Below are positions 15,985 to 24,317 of a stretch of 64,000 nucleotides of DNA, in pieces. A program made the position numbers and the translations under genes. A model generated the notes under the pieces. The model was given only the letters and a program-made list of their open reading frames with translations. It was not told the origin of the DNA and searched no databases. Source of the stretch: JAUWKC01 sp035529895 (GTDB lineage Bacteria; Planctomycetota; Phycisphaerae; Sedimentisphaerales; Anaerobacaceae); the NCBI GenBank assembly GCA_035529895.1, contig DATKVV010000014.1, positions 1 through 64,000 on the forward strand, in the 5' to 3' direction. Positions within the stretch are counted from its first letter, which is position 1, and every line of letters begins with the position of its first letter.

Positions 15985-16794
15985 TCAGTGTGATGTTTCG
16001 GCGTTGATTTTTTCAATAAGTGCCGGCAGCTCAGCAAGCTGATTTATTCTCCGGACGCCTTTCGGGGCTTTCTTTCCGGCATTCGTGTAGGCCTCTTTCA
16101 GGACAGCCCGCATTCCACTTTTTACCGCTGGTTTGACGTCATTATTAATGCGGTCTCCCACAAACAATATATTCCGCAGCATCTCGCCGATTCTTTCGGC
16201 GGCGATTTCGAAGATTCGAGTGTCCGGCTTTCTGAAATCGAATTCGTATGAATAGACTCTGACCGGAAAGAAGTCCAGTATGCCTAATTCTTCCAGATGT
16301 TTTTCGAGCGAGCTGCCGTTCACGAAAGTGTTTGAGACTATGCCGAGCTTAAGCCCCATTTTCTTGAGCGTGGTCAAGGTTTCTTTTATTTTCGGTTCGA
16401 CTCTGCCCATTCTGCTCAGCGGCTCATACCAAAGCCATGCAAAATGCCGCCATTGTTCCTTATCGAGCCTGATACCTTTTTTCGCACCTATGCCCCTCAA
16501 GAGAACCAGCGAATTGAAATCGTTTTTAGTTAAATTGGAGAGCCAACTGCGCAAGTGCAGAGATATCAGGTTTCGCCAGCAGTAGTACTCGAAGCTGCCA
16601 ACCGGCTGGCCCAGACTCTTGAGAAAATCGTAAGACAGCCTGGCCCCTTCTCGAAAGAGCCTGGTAGTGTTGACTTTGCCAAAGCTCAACAAGGTTTCGC
16701 CAAGGTCGAACAGTACCGCTTTGATCCTTTTGTCCGGCATTGTCAGGCCATACCTCGCACGGGGCGCACTGCTGTTTATGATTTCTGTGCTCAA
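15985..16794 (-). CDS. HAD-superfamily hydrolase
   Basis: This 269-residue protein shows the HAD core: motif I FDLGETLL, motif II LGIVSNT, motif III Lys in EFDFRKPDTRIF, and motif IV FVGDRINND. The second Asp of motif I (DxDxT in phosphatases) is Gly here, a form seen in part of the family, so phosphatase activity is not certain. Its ATG overlaps the upstream gene's stop (ATGA), suggesting translational coupling with the citrate-synthase-like gene; an internal MPDKRIK start is also possible. The last about 40 codons and the downstream flank recur, diverged, at 44.35-44.5 kb. Confidence 0.82.
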   Translation of the reverse strand: MSTEIINSSAPRARYGLTMPDKRIKAVLFDLGETLLSFGKVNTTRLFREGARLSYDFLKSLGQPVGSFEYYCWRNLISLHLRSWLSNLTKNDFNSLVLLRGIGAKKGIRLDKEQWRHFAWLWYEPLSRMGRVEPKIKETLTTLKKMGLKLGIVSNTFVNGSSLEKHLEELGILDFFPVRVYSYEFDFRKPDTRIFEIAAERIGEMLRNILFVGDRINNDVKPAVKSGMRAVLKEAYTNAGKKAPKGVRRINQLAELPALIEKINAETSH

Positions 16795-18137
16795 GGCTTG
16801 TGCGCTTGCTTTCTCAACGGCGGCAAGTCGTCACCAAATGCTTCACGAACCCACTCGAACATTTCCTCGTCGGATATCGCCGAGACCCTGTCGGCGGAAT
16901 ACTCGGCGTCTATCTTGTCCTTGATTTTGATTATTCGAGGGCTATGCTTGGGTATCTCAATCTCGTACATAGCCTCTATCCAGTGTTTGATGCCTGCTGC
17001 TCCCGTCTTGTCGGTAATTGCCACGCTGACGGGCCGGTTCAGCAAGCGCTTCGTGTCGAAACAATTATAAATTTCCTCATCTTTCAACAGGCCGTCGGCA
17101 TGGATGCCCGCCCGAGTGACGTTGAAATCCCTGCCGACGAGCGGATAATTGTGCGGAATCTCAAAGCCCAGCTCCGCTCTTGCGTACTCGGCCAATTCTG
17201 TGATGGCCGCGTAGTTGACGCCTTTTGTCTGGCCTTTTAATTGGGCATGTTCGACGACCAGCGCCTCGAGGGGCGAGTTGCCCGTTCTCTCGCCGATGCC
17301 GAATATGGCTGCGTTGGCGGCGCTGCAACCATACAGCCATGCCGTCGCAGCATTTATATGGACCTTATGAAAATCGTTATGGCCGTGCCATTCGAGCCAT
17401 TCGGAGGGAACACCGATTTTCCGAAGTCCGTGTACGAGTTTCGGAACACTTCGCGGCAGAGATACGCCCGTCCAGGGCAGGCCGAACCCGAGCGTGTCGC
17501 AAAGACGAATCTTGACGGGTTTTTTATACCTTTGGGCCAGATTCATCAACTCTGCGGCAAAAGGCAGCACAAAACCCTCATAATCGGCCCGTGTTATGTC
17601 CTCAAAGTGACATCGCGGAACAACACCGTTATCCAGGGCCGCTTTGGCAATATCAAGATAGCTGTTCATGGCCTGGGCGCGCGTCTTGCGCAGCTTGAGG
17701 AATATGTGATAGTCGCTTGCCGAGGTCAAAATGCCTGTCTCTTGCAGTCCCATCTGGCGGACCAGCTTGAAATCAGCCGGCACCGCCCTGATCCAGCCGG
17801 TAATCTCCGGAAACTTGTAGCTTCGCTCTTTGCACAATTCCACCGCTTTTCTGTCGCGCTCGGAATACAGGTAAAATTCACATTGGCGAATCAAGCCGGT
17901 GTCGCCGTCTATCTCGTGCAAGAAATCGTATATCCTCAAGATTTGCTCCGGCGTATAGGGCGGCCGGGCCTGCTGCCCGTCACGAAACGTCGTGTCGGTT
18001 ATCCAGATTCCGTCCGGAATATCATATTCAATCGTTTGGTTATCGAATATCACTTTGGGAAATTCCGTATATGGGAAACTTTCCCGATACAGACTGGGTT
18101 TTTCAACATCTACAAGCTTAAGGTTTTCATGCCCCAT
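16791..18137 (-). CDS. DRE-TIM metallolyase, probable Re-citrate synthase (isopropylmalate/homocitrate synthase family)
   Basis: The 448-residue protein carries the DRE-TIM signature WITDTTFRDGQQARPPYTPE and the metal-binding EWHGHNDFHKV, followed by GIGERTGNSPLEALV. There is no C-terminal leucine-regulatory LeuA domain. The long RPPYTPEQ insert, the ILTSASDYHIF block and the C-terminal VGRDFNVTRAGIHADGLLKD pattern agree with the group that includes Re-citrate synthases of anaerobes such as Clostridium kluyveri, which make citrate from acetyl-CoA and oxaloacetate. No si-citrate synthase is visible in the window. The start has GGGAGG upstream. Isopropylmalate synthase remains possible. Confidence 0.75.
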   Translation of the reverse strand: MGHENLKLVDVEKPSLYRESFPYTEFPKVIFDNQTIEYDIPDGIWITDTTFRDGQQARPPYTPEQILRIYDFLHEIDGDTGLIRQCEFYLYSERDRKAVELCKERSYKFPEITGWIRAVPADFKLVRQMGLQETGILTSASDYHIFLKLRKTRAQAMNSYLDIAKAALDNGVVPRCHFEDITRADYEGFVLPFAAELMNLAQRYKKPVKIRLCDTLGFGLPWTGVSLPRSVPKLVHGLRKIGVPSEWLEWHGHNDFHKVHINAATAWLYGCSAANAAIFGIGERTGNSPLEALVVEHAQLKGQTKGVNYAAITELAEYARAELGFEIPHNYPLVGRDFNVTRAGIHADGLLKDEEIYNCFDTKRLLNRPVSVAITDKTGAAGIKHWIEAMYEIEIPKHSPRIIKIKDKIDAEYSADRVSAISDEEMFEWVREAFGDDLPPLRKQAHKP

Positions 18138-18193
18138 ATTTACCTCCCGCAGGCGTTCCGTTGCCCGAAATACAATTTACAACACGCAAATAG

Positions 18194-18278
18194 TGGCCGA
18201 GATGGGATTCGAACCCATACGCCCTTTTATGGGCAGGGGATTTTAAGTCCCCAGCGTCTGCCTTTCCGCCACTCGGCC
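18194..18278 (-). tRNA. tRNA-Leu (anticodon TAA)
   Basis: On the minus strand GGCCGAG and CTCGGCC form the acceptor stem with discriminator A. The D arm GTGGCGGAAAGGCAGACGC, the anticodon stem GGGGA/TCCCC with loop CTTAAAA (anticodon TAA), a long variable arm (TGCCCATAAAAGGGCG) and the T arm GGGTTCGAATCCC identify a class II tRNA-Leu. No CCA is encoded. Confidence 0.95.
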
Positions 18279-18420
18279 CGAAATAACAGACTAACCTATT
18301 TGGGGAAATTTTGCAAATTGTTTCTCCGCTTGGGACACCATAGGGCGGGGCGGACGCCATACAATCCGAATGGCTGCTTTTTGCCGCGGCGCGGATTCGA
18401 GAGCGGCTGCCGCGTGAACG

Positions 18421-19821
18421 TTAATTGCGTGAACCGTGGTTTCTGAAGTGGGATGTGAGATACGAGATAAATCGAGGCCGGAGGCGCCCAAGGAATTGGC
18501 GAACCTGTTGCTTTGCCTGAGCGAGCCGGACTCTGCTTTCCACGGCCCTTAGCTGTGAGTCGTCACCTGTCAGGAGCTTTGCCTTATGTATACTCTGGGC
18601 TGCATCATCCAATCTGCCCATCGCCAGATAAACAACGGCCAAATCCCTCAACGCCCGAACGTCCTTCGGCCTGATATCGAGCGCATGACCGAGAAACTCG
18701 GCCGCTTCCTGCAATCTGCCGCTTATGGCATTTGCAAAACCGAGATAATAGTAGCCGTCCGCGTTGGCAAAATCGATATCTACCGCTCTGAGCAGACATC
18801 GCGTCGCGTAATCCCCATCACCAATCCTGAGAAACATTGACCCAATAGACACCAATATATCCGCATCCTCCAGAGCCAGTTTTTCCTCCGAAACCAGATA
18901 CTCTCTTGCCTGCCGGTTTTCGCCTCGCATTAGCGCATACTGGGCCAGTCTGTAGCGTGGACCTGCAAGGGTACCGTCTTCTCGCAGCGCCTGGCTGAAC
19001 AGCTCCGTGGCCCGCGCGTAATCGCCATTGCCAAAGGCAATCTCTCCGAGGTAAAACGAAGCTGCTGCGAAATCGGGCCTAAGCTCGAGGATTCTGTCAA
19101 ACTTTTCCTTTGCCGATTCGCTTTCTCCGACATCGAGCAGAAACAGACCGAAGTCGAAAATAATATCAATGTCGCCGGGATTTATGCGAAGCTCAGCGAG
19201 GAAGTGTTCGCGGGCGTGAGCATGGTCGCAATCGGACCAGTAGGCCTGTGCGATTCGGTAATTGATTTGGGGGTGGGCAGGTTCGAGCTCGGCGGTTCTT
19301 AGCCAGCAGCGAATAGCTTTCTTATATTGGCCCCGGGCAAAAAGGCTGTTACCGATGTTATAGTAACACAGGGCACAGTCCGGATTTATCTGTTGCGCAA
19401 GGTAGAACATCTGCTCGGCCAAATCGTGCAGGTCCATTTCGGTATAGGTGATTATGCGATTGCAGTAACAAGGTTCGAACCTCGGGTCAAGCTGCTCAAT
19501 ACGTTCGAAGATGCTTATGGCCAGGTCATACTTGCCTGTACGCGTATGGTCGATGGCAAGAGAATTCAATATCTCCAGGTCGTTAGGGCTAAGCTGCAGA
19601 GCAATTTCATACTCGCTTATCGCATCTTCGAACCGATTTACGGAATCCAGCGTAAGAGCCTTGTTGAAGTGCCACGAACTGTTCGATGGGTTTATCTCAA
19701 TAGCCGTCTCCAATTCGTTGAGAGCCTGTGACAGCTTGCCGTCTTCATAGAGTTCGAAAGCCCTGCGTGCCTTTTGCTCGGCTTCCGTGTAGTAGCTGAA
19801 TTCCATGTCTTCGAAGAGCAT
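18421..19821 (-). CDS. Tetratricopeptide-repeat protein
   Basis: Nearly all of the 466 residues form about twelve TPR units of 34 residues (for example ALNELETAIEINPSNSSWHF, FEDAISEYEIALQLSPNDLE, YKKAIRCWLRTAELEPAHPQ). No signal peptide or membrane segment is evident at the N-terminus (MLFEDMEFSYYTEAEQKARR), so it is probably cytoplasmic. AAGGT precedes the start by eight bases. TPR arrays act as protein-binding scaffolds; the partner is unknown. It is transcribed toward tRNA-Leu and has no obvious operon mates. Confidence 0.85.
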   Translation of the reverse strand: MLFEDMEFSYYTEAEQKARRAFELYEDGKLSQALNELETAIEINPSNSSWHFNKALTLDSVNRFEDAISEYEIALQLSPNDLEILNSLAIDHTRTGKYDLAISIFERIEQLDPRFEPCYCNRIITYTEMDLHDLAEQMFYLAQQINPDCALCYYNIGNSLFARGQYKKAIRCWLRTAELEPAHPQINYRIAQAYWSDCDHAHAREHFLAELRINPGDIDIIFDFGLFLLDVGESESAKEKFDRILELRPDFAAASFYLGEIAFGNGDYARATELFSQALREDGTLAGPRYRLAQYALMRGENRQAREYLVSEEKLALEDADILVSIGSMFLRIGDGDYATRCLLRAVDIDFANADGYYYLGFANAISGRLQEAAEFLGHALDIRPKDVRALRDLAVVYLAMGRLDDAAQSIHKAKLLTGDDSQLRAVESRVRLAQAKQQVRQFLGRLRPRFISYLTSHFRNHGSRN

Positions 19822-19949
19822 ATACCGACCTTACCCCTGTTTCACAAAGATAGTTTCTATCTTGCCCAACCTACGTTTCGCTCACAGCGTGCTGTTGGGT
19901 TAACTGTTTTTTGGCCGGTTTGTCTGTTTTTCCGACGGGAAATTTCTTG

Positions 19950-19979
19950 TTGACAATCGGGCTTGTAACCCCTTACAAT
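19950..19979 (+). promoter_or_regulatory. Sigma-70 promoter for ribH-nusB-parA
   Basis: TTGACA at 19950-19955 and TACAAT at 19974-19979 are 18 bases apart, close to consensus. No coding frame lies between this promoter and ribH, so the transcript would carry a leader of about 185 bases, which contains the fold listed next. Confidence 0.6.
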
Positions 19980-20010
19980 CGCAGAGGTTAGCCCAATCGC
20001 GGCGAACACA

Positions 20011-20089
20011 CCTGACGGCCGCTACTGGCGCTGGTCGCTCTTTTTCTGGAAAGCGGCCTCTCGTAGTCTTATAATGTGAGGCTGTCAGG
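20011..20089 (+). promoter_or_regulatory. Nested-stem structured leader before ribH (candidate regulatory RNA)
   Basis: CCTGAC at 20011-20016 pairs with GTCAGG at 20084-20089. Directly inside, GGCCGCT at 20017-20023 pairs with AGCGGCC at 20052-20058. GCCTC at 20056-20060 could instead pair with GAGGC at 20078-20082, opening the inner stem. This gives two competing folds within a long untranslated leader. It lacks the conserved blocks I know for the FMN riboswitch, the expected regulator of a riboflavin gene. Confidence 0.4.
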
Positions 20090-20172
20090 CAGGTTGCAAA
20101 CGGGTCGGAATCGGCAGCTGTGGGCCTAATCACGAATCACGAGGTATCAATACAGTTTGGAGAAGCAAAACA

Positions 20173-20637
20173 ATGATTAAAGAAATAAAGGGGCAGGTAA
20201 CAGCCGGCAAGGGCAGTTATGCCATTGTAGTGAGCCGGTTCAACGAATTCATAACCGCCAGGCTGGTTGGCGGTGCGATAGATTGTCTGCGGCGCCACGG
20301 TGCTGCTGATGAACAGATATCTGTGGTGTGGGTGCCGGGCGCCTGTGAAATCACTATGGCCGCTAAGAAGCTGGCCCAGAGCGGCAAGTACGCAGCGGTA
20401 ATCTGTCTGGGTGCGGTTATACGTGGTCAGACCTCCCACTACGATTATGTCTGTCAGCAGGTGGCCCGGGGTATAGGGCAAATCAGCTACGATTCGCCGG
20501 TGCCGGCCATATTCGGCGTGCTCACCTGCGATACGTTCGAGCAGGCTGTCGAAAGGGCCGGTACGAAGATGGGCAACGCCGGCGCCGACGCGGCAATGAC
20601 AGCTATGGAAACAGTTAACGTAATGGGACAGATTTAA
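20173..20637 (+). CDS. ribH: 6,7-dimethyl-8-ribityllumazine synthase
   Basis: RibH condenses 5-amino-6-ribitylaminouracil with 3,4-dihydroxy-2-butanone 4-phosphate, the penultimate step of riboflavin synthesis. The 154 residues contain the family blocks SRFNEFITARLVGGA, WVPGACEITMAAKKL, the active-site loop LGAVIRGQTSHYDYV (His is the proton acceptor) and FGVLTCDTFEQAVERAGTK. GGAG lies ahead of the start. nusB follows 63 bases later, a very common bacterial arrangement, and no other rib genes are nearby. Confidence 0.96.
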   Translation: MIKEIKGQVTAGKGSYAIVVSRFNEFITARLVGGAIDCLRRHGAADEQISVVWVPGACEITMAAKKLAQSGKYAAVICLGAVIRGQTSHYDYVCQQVARGIGQISYDSPVPAIFGVLTCDTFEQAVERAGTKMGNAGADAAMTAMETVNVMGQI

Positions 20638-20700
20638 GTTCGTATCGCGTATCTCCGTCGGGATGCGATTAACCGGATATATAATTGTTGAGGCTGGCGA

Positions 20701-21153
20701 GTGGACAGAAGAACAAGGGCCAGAGAGCTCGCAATGCAGGGACTTTACCAGCTCGATGTCCAGGGTGAGGATCTGCTCGCGCTTTTGGACCAGTTCTTAA
20801 TAGAAAACGAAGCCGACAGTTCAGTCCGCAGACTCGCCCTGGATTGGACAAAAGGAACGTGGGTCAATTTGGCGCAGTGCGATGAGCTGATAGTTGCCTC
20901 AACCATAAAATGGCAGTTGTCCCGGCTTTCGCCGGTCGACAAAAGCATTCTGAGGCTGGCCGTTTATCAGTTGAAGTTTTGTCCCGATATTCCGCCCAGA
21001 GTTGTTATAAATGAGGCCATCGAGCTTGGCAAGAAGTTCAGCACTGATAAGTCTCCACCGTTTATTAATGGTGTGCTTGACGCCATACTAAGAAAAATCG
21101 AATCTCATACAAGCCCCCAGGAACGAGTTACGGACAAAGAACCGCGGGTATGA
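20701..21153 (+). CDS. nusB: Transcription antitermination factor NusB
   Basis: The 150-residue protein has the NusB fold markers RRTRARELAMQGLYQLDVQG at the N-terminus and SPVDKSILRLAVYQL, PRVVINEAIELGKKFSTDKS and FINGVLDAI in the C-terminal half. NusB with NusE (S10) binds boxA RNA and promotes antitermination in rRNA operons. The GTG start is preceded by GAGG. Its stop overlaps the start of the ParA-like gene by four bases, so the two are translationally coupled. Confidence 0.95.
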   Translation: MDRRTRARELAMQGLYQLDVQGEDLLALLDQFLIENEADSSVRRLALDWTKGTWVNLAQCDELIVASTIKWQLSRLSPVDKSILRLAVYQLKFCPDIPPRVVINEAIELGKKFSTDKSPPFINGVLDAILRKIESHTSPQERVTDKEPRV

Positions 21154-22097
21154 AAAAGATTGCCGTACTAAACCAAAAAGGAGGTGTAGGTAAGACGACA
21201 ACCGTTGCCAATGTGGCTGCTGCGCTTGCCGCCTCCGGGCAGAGCGTGGTAGTTGTCGACCTGGACCCACAGGCGCATCTGACAATACATCTCGGCCTGG
21301 AGCCGGACGTGATTGAGTTCGGCTCTTACAGGGTCCTCACCCAGTCGGAGCGACTTGAAGATTCGATTCTCCTTGTGCGGCCAAACCTCTGGCTGTTGCC
21401 TGCCAATATCAATCTGGTTGGCGCCGAAAGCGAACTGGTAAGTGTCGTCGGCAGGGAAACCATTCTCCGGGAGGCAATCAGGCCGGTTGAAGACAAGTTC
21501 GATTATTTGATAATGGACTGCCCCCCTTCGCTCGGTTTGCTGACCTTAAATGCCCTCGCGGCGGCCGACGAAATCCTGATTCCACTGCAACCGCATTTTT
21601 TGGCTCTCCAGGGATTCGGAAAACTGCTTCAGACCGTCGACCTGGTCAACAAAAGGATCAATCCCGAATTGAAGGTCAGGGGGATTTTGCTGTGCATGTT
21701 CGAGAGCAGGGCCTTGCTTCCGCACGAGGTCAGGGCCGATATCGAGCAGTTCCTCGACAGCGCACGCGGAACCAACTGTGCCTGGGCACATGCCCGGATT
21801 CTGCCGGTCTGTATCCGCAGAAACATAAAACTTGCCGAGGCTCCGAGCTACGGCAAGACGATTTTCGAGTACGACCGGAACTGCCACGGCGCAGAAGATT
21901 ACAGCAAAGTCGCCGAGCTCATACACGCTCAGTACGAGCCGCCGGCGCCACCGAATATCCAGCCTGTTACTACCCTGAGCCAGGAGAATCAATCCCCCCC
22001 TATTGAAATCAGGTCAATCTCGCAACCTGATTCACAAACGGCTTGCCCTGAATCGATACAAACGCCCGCTGTTGATGACCCACCTGAATCGCAGTAG
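21150..22097 (+). CDS. ParA/Soj-family ATPase
   Basis: The deviant Walker A KGGVGKTTTVANVAAAL at residues 10-26, the switch region VVDLDPQAHLTIHLGLE and YLIMDCPPSLGLLTLNAL are typical of chromosomal ParA/Soj ATPases. These dimerise on ATP and DNA to move or position cargo. The last about 55 residues are a Pro/Gln/Ser-rich tail that is unusual for the family. There is no parB or parS-like gene next to it; instead it is coupled to nusB. It may be an orphan ParA that positions something other than the chromosome. Confidence 0.85.
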   Translation: MKKIAVLNQKGGVGKTTTVANVAAALAASGQSVVVVDLDPQAHLTIHLGLEPDVIEFGSYRVLTQSERLEDSILLVRPNLWLLPANINLVGAESELVSVVGRETILREAIRPVEDKFDYLIMDCPPSLGLLTLNALAAADEILIPLQPHFLALQGFGKLLQTVDLVNKRINPELKVRGILLCMFESRALLPHEVRADIEQFLDSARGTNCAWAHARILPVCIRRNIKLAEAPSYGKTIFEYDRNCHGAEDYSKVAELIHAQYEPPAPPNIQPVTTLSQENQSPPIEIRSISQPDSQTACPESIQTPAVDDPPESQ

Positions 22098-22237
22098 GCA
22101 AAACAAGAACAGACTTGGTTCTATGCGAGAATGGCGCAAGCTTAGTGCTGCAAAGCGTATTGCTTATTCGGCAACCCTCGTGCCCCGCATGCTGATTCAC
22201 ACCTGCGATGCACTCCGCCCCCGGCCCTTTAACTTTT

Positions 22238-23239
22238 TCAGCGCCGGCCTGGCTTTCCTCGCACGGCAGGTTCTTTGATTCTTCGGGGCGAGTTCGGCTC
22301 AGCGGGCTTACCTGGCGGTCTGGGAGGTCTGGCTCTTTCGGGTTTTTCGGCGCGGGCTTTCTCCGCCTCAATCAGTCGGGGCGACTTCACTATCTTGCCG
22401 GCCGCCTCTTTTCTAAGGGAATCCATTAGCGACTTGAAAGCCTTGTCCTTTTCTTCCGCCTCCAGTCGCGCCTTTATCCTATCCTTTACTTCTTCAAACG
22501 GTCTTGGCACCGGCTTGATTTGGCCCTTCTTAATTGCAACTTCGTAACCGCCGGCCTTGTCAACCTCGACAGGACCGACCAAATCGTTTTCTTTTGCGCT
22601 TGTTATCGCTTCAAGAAACTTCGCGCCATAGCGTCTTTCAACCGCGCTGTACATATACTTTCTGACCATACCCCCTCTTCTTCCATCCTCGGCGACGGAA
22701 ACTTTTTTTGCGAGTTCGCTGATGTCCTCACCGGCCTTTATTTTATTGAGAACATCCTGGGCTTCTTCGAGGGTCCTGGTCCTGACATGTGCGAAGGTTA
22801 AATAGCCTGGCTGAGCCAATCTTGGGTCAGTGTTTTTGTTTTGCTGATAGTAAGCCAAAATGTTTGCATCAGTGATTTTAACAGCGTCCTGTACGCGCAT
22901 TCTCAGCTCCTGCGAGAACCGGCTCTTTCTGGTCATCTCGGCGACAAACTTTACTTTGGGGTCGCTCGTCAGGCCCCGTTTTTCGGCCTCGGCATATAGC
23001 AGCTCGTTTTCAAGCCACCTATCGGCCAGCCATGCTATTTGGGAATCACTCGCGTCCGGCTGTATCCAATTGATCTGCTCGAGCGTCAGTTTTGCGTCGC
23101 CCAGACTCAGGATTACTTCTGAAGCGGCATTCTTTGCCTCTTTGCCCTCACCGGTCGGGGCCGTCTCGGCAGCAGAATAGGATACTGCCGACAATAATAG
23201 AGCGAGCAAGAAAACGCTGGGAATAGCCCTACGGAACAT
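22238..23239 (-). CDS. Exported PpiC/SurA-type peptidyl-prolyl isomerase
   Basis: A signal peptide (IPSVFLLALLLSAVSYSAAE) opens the 333-residue protein, followed by a helical SurA-like chaperone part (LTLEQINWIQPDASDSQIAW, MTRKSRFSQELRMRVQDAV). A parvulin domain then spans about residues 140-245 (FAHVRTRTLEEAQDVLNKIK, FLEAITSAKENDLVGPVEV). The tail is Lys/Arg/Pro-rich, low in complexity and predicted disordered. It should help outer-membrane or periplasmic proteins fold. AAAGGAG precedes the start. It is convergent with the parA gene. Confidence 0.85.
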   Translation of the reverse strand: MFRRAIPSVFLLALLLSAVSYSAAETAPTGEGKEAKNAASEVILSLGDAKLTLEQINWIQPDASDSQIAWLADRWLENELLYAEAEKRGLTSDPKVKFVAEMTRKSRFSQELRMRVQDAVKITDANILAYYQQNKNTDPRLAQPGYLTFAHVRTRTLEEAQDVLNKIKAGEDISELAKKVSVAEDGRRGGMVRKYMYSAVERRYGAKFLEAITSAKENDLVGPVEVDKAGGYEVAIKKGQIKPVPRPFEEVKDRIKARLEAEEKDKAFKSLMDSLRKEAAGKIVKSPRLIEAEKARAEKPERARPPRPPGKPAEPNSPRRIKEPAVRGKPGRR

Positions 23240-23396
23240 CTTGTATCTCCTTTCATTTCTCTAAAATCAGACTGTTACAATTTCCCAATGCAATACAAAA
23301 TGGTAACATTGTTCATATTAAAAAGCAAGCGTTTTTTGCCGGCATGGGATGCCTTAGTTTCAGCCGCGACGGAGAGTCCTGCCGAGGGGGCTGCCG

Positions 23397-24155
23397 TCAA
23401 ATCAGTTCCAGCGGGCTTTCCAATAGTTCTTTGATACGCTTGAGAAACTCGGCTGCACAGGCGGGGTTCGTGACTCTATGGTCAACCGCCAATGTCAGAC
23501 TCGTCATTTTTCGCAAGGTCGGTCTGCCATCCTCGGGGACTACAGTCTCGACCACGTTGCCGACAGCCAGGATGGTACTTGCCGGCGGAGGTACAATCCC
23601 GATAAAAGAATCAGTGCCGTAAGCCCCAAGGTTGCTCAAGGCTATCGTTTCTCCCTCCATATCCTCAAGCGTCAGTTTATTGCTGCGCGCGTTGTCCGTA
23701 AGAGACTTCTCCAGGCCGGCGATTTCCGCCAATGTTTTCTTGTCCGCATCCCGAATGACGGGCACAACAAGCCCCTGAGGAGCATTGACCGCAAAGCTGA
23801 CATTAACGTGGCTGGCGACCCTGATATTGTCGCCGAGCGGGCCGTCAGGCACTCCTATCATGATAGGATACTCTCCGGCTGCCAGCGCCAGCGCACGAAT
23901 GAAGAAAGCATTGCTCGTGATTTTGAGGCCGAGCGATTTGCCGAGCTTGTGCCGCGAATGCATTAACTCGGTCACGTCGCCTTTCGATTCGATGTAAAAG
24001 CAGGGCTTGTTCTGCTTGGACTTCAGCATCCTTTCGCCGATTAACGCCTGGATTCGGGTCAAAGGAATAGAAACGCCGTAACGCCCCTTATCGCATTTGG
24101 CCGGCACAATATGATTTTTTGCCGCACTGTTTAGATTTAGGGACAAATCTGCCAT
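23397..24155 (-). CDS. 2-oxoacid dehydrogenase E2-like acyltransferase without lipoyl domain
   Basis: The about 252-residue protein corresponds to the catalytic half of dihydrolipoamide acyltransferases (YGVSIPLTRIQALIGERMLK, VNVSFAVNAPQGLVVPVIRD, LSNLGAYGTDSFIGIVPPP). The lipoyl and peripheral-subunit-binding domains are absent, and no E1 or E3 gene is adjacent. The active-site HRxxDG element reads DHRVTNP, so His226 is kept but the Asp is Asn230. I take the ATG at 24155, though GTG codons a few residues upstream are possible because the spacing from GAAGG is too short. It could be an inactive scaffold or an acyltransferase for another carrier. Confidence 0.8.
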   Translation of the reverse strand: MADLSLNLNSAAKNHIVPAKCDKGRYGVSIPLTRIQALIGERMLKSKQNKPCFYIESKGDVTELMHSRHKLGKSLGLKITSNAFFIRALALAAGEYPIMIGVPDGPLGDNIRVASHVNVSFAVNAPQGLVVPVIRDADKKTLAEIAGLEKSLTDNARSNKLTLEDMEGETIALSNLGAYGTDSFIGIVPPPASTILAVGNVVETVVPEDGRPTLRKMTSLTLAVDHRVTNPACAAEFLKRIKELLESPLELI

Positions 24156-24317
24156 CCTTCGGACCACAAATAAACGTTTCCAAATATACAACCGGGTGCT
24201 GCGAAGTATAATGCAGCATACTGATAAATGCAATAAATCGGCCTCGAAATTCGTCATACTCTGTGTGTTCAAATTGAGTAAGGCAGAAAAGTAAACCGAT
24301 TTGGGAAGGAGTGCGTT

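Noticed and set aside
19950..20172. FMN riboswitch before ribH
   Set aside because: The leader is structured but lacks the conserved RFN blocks.
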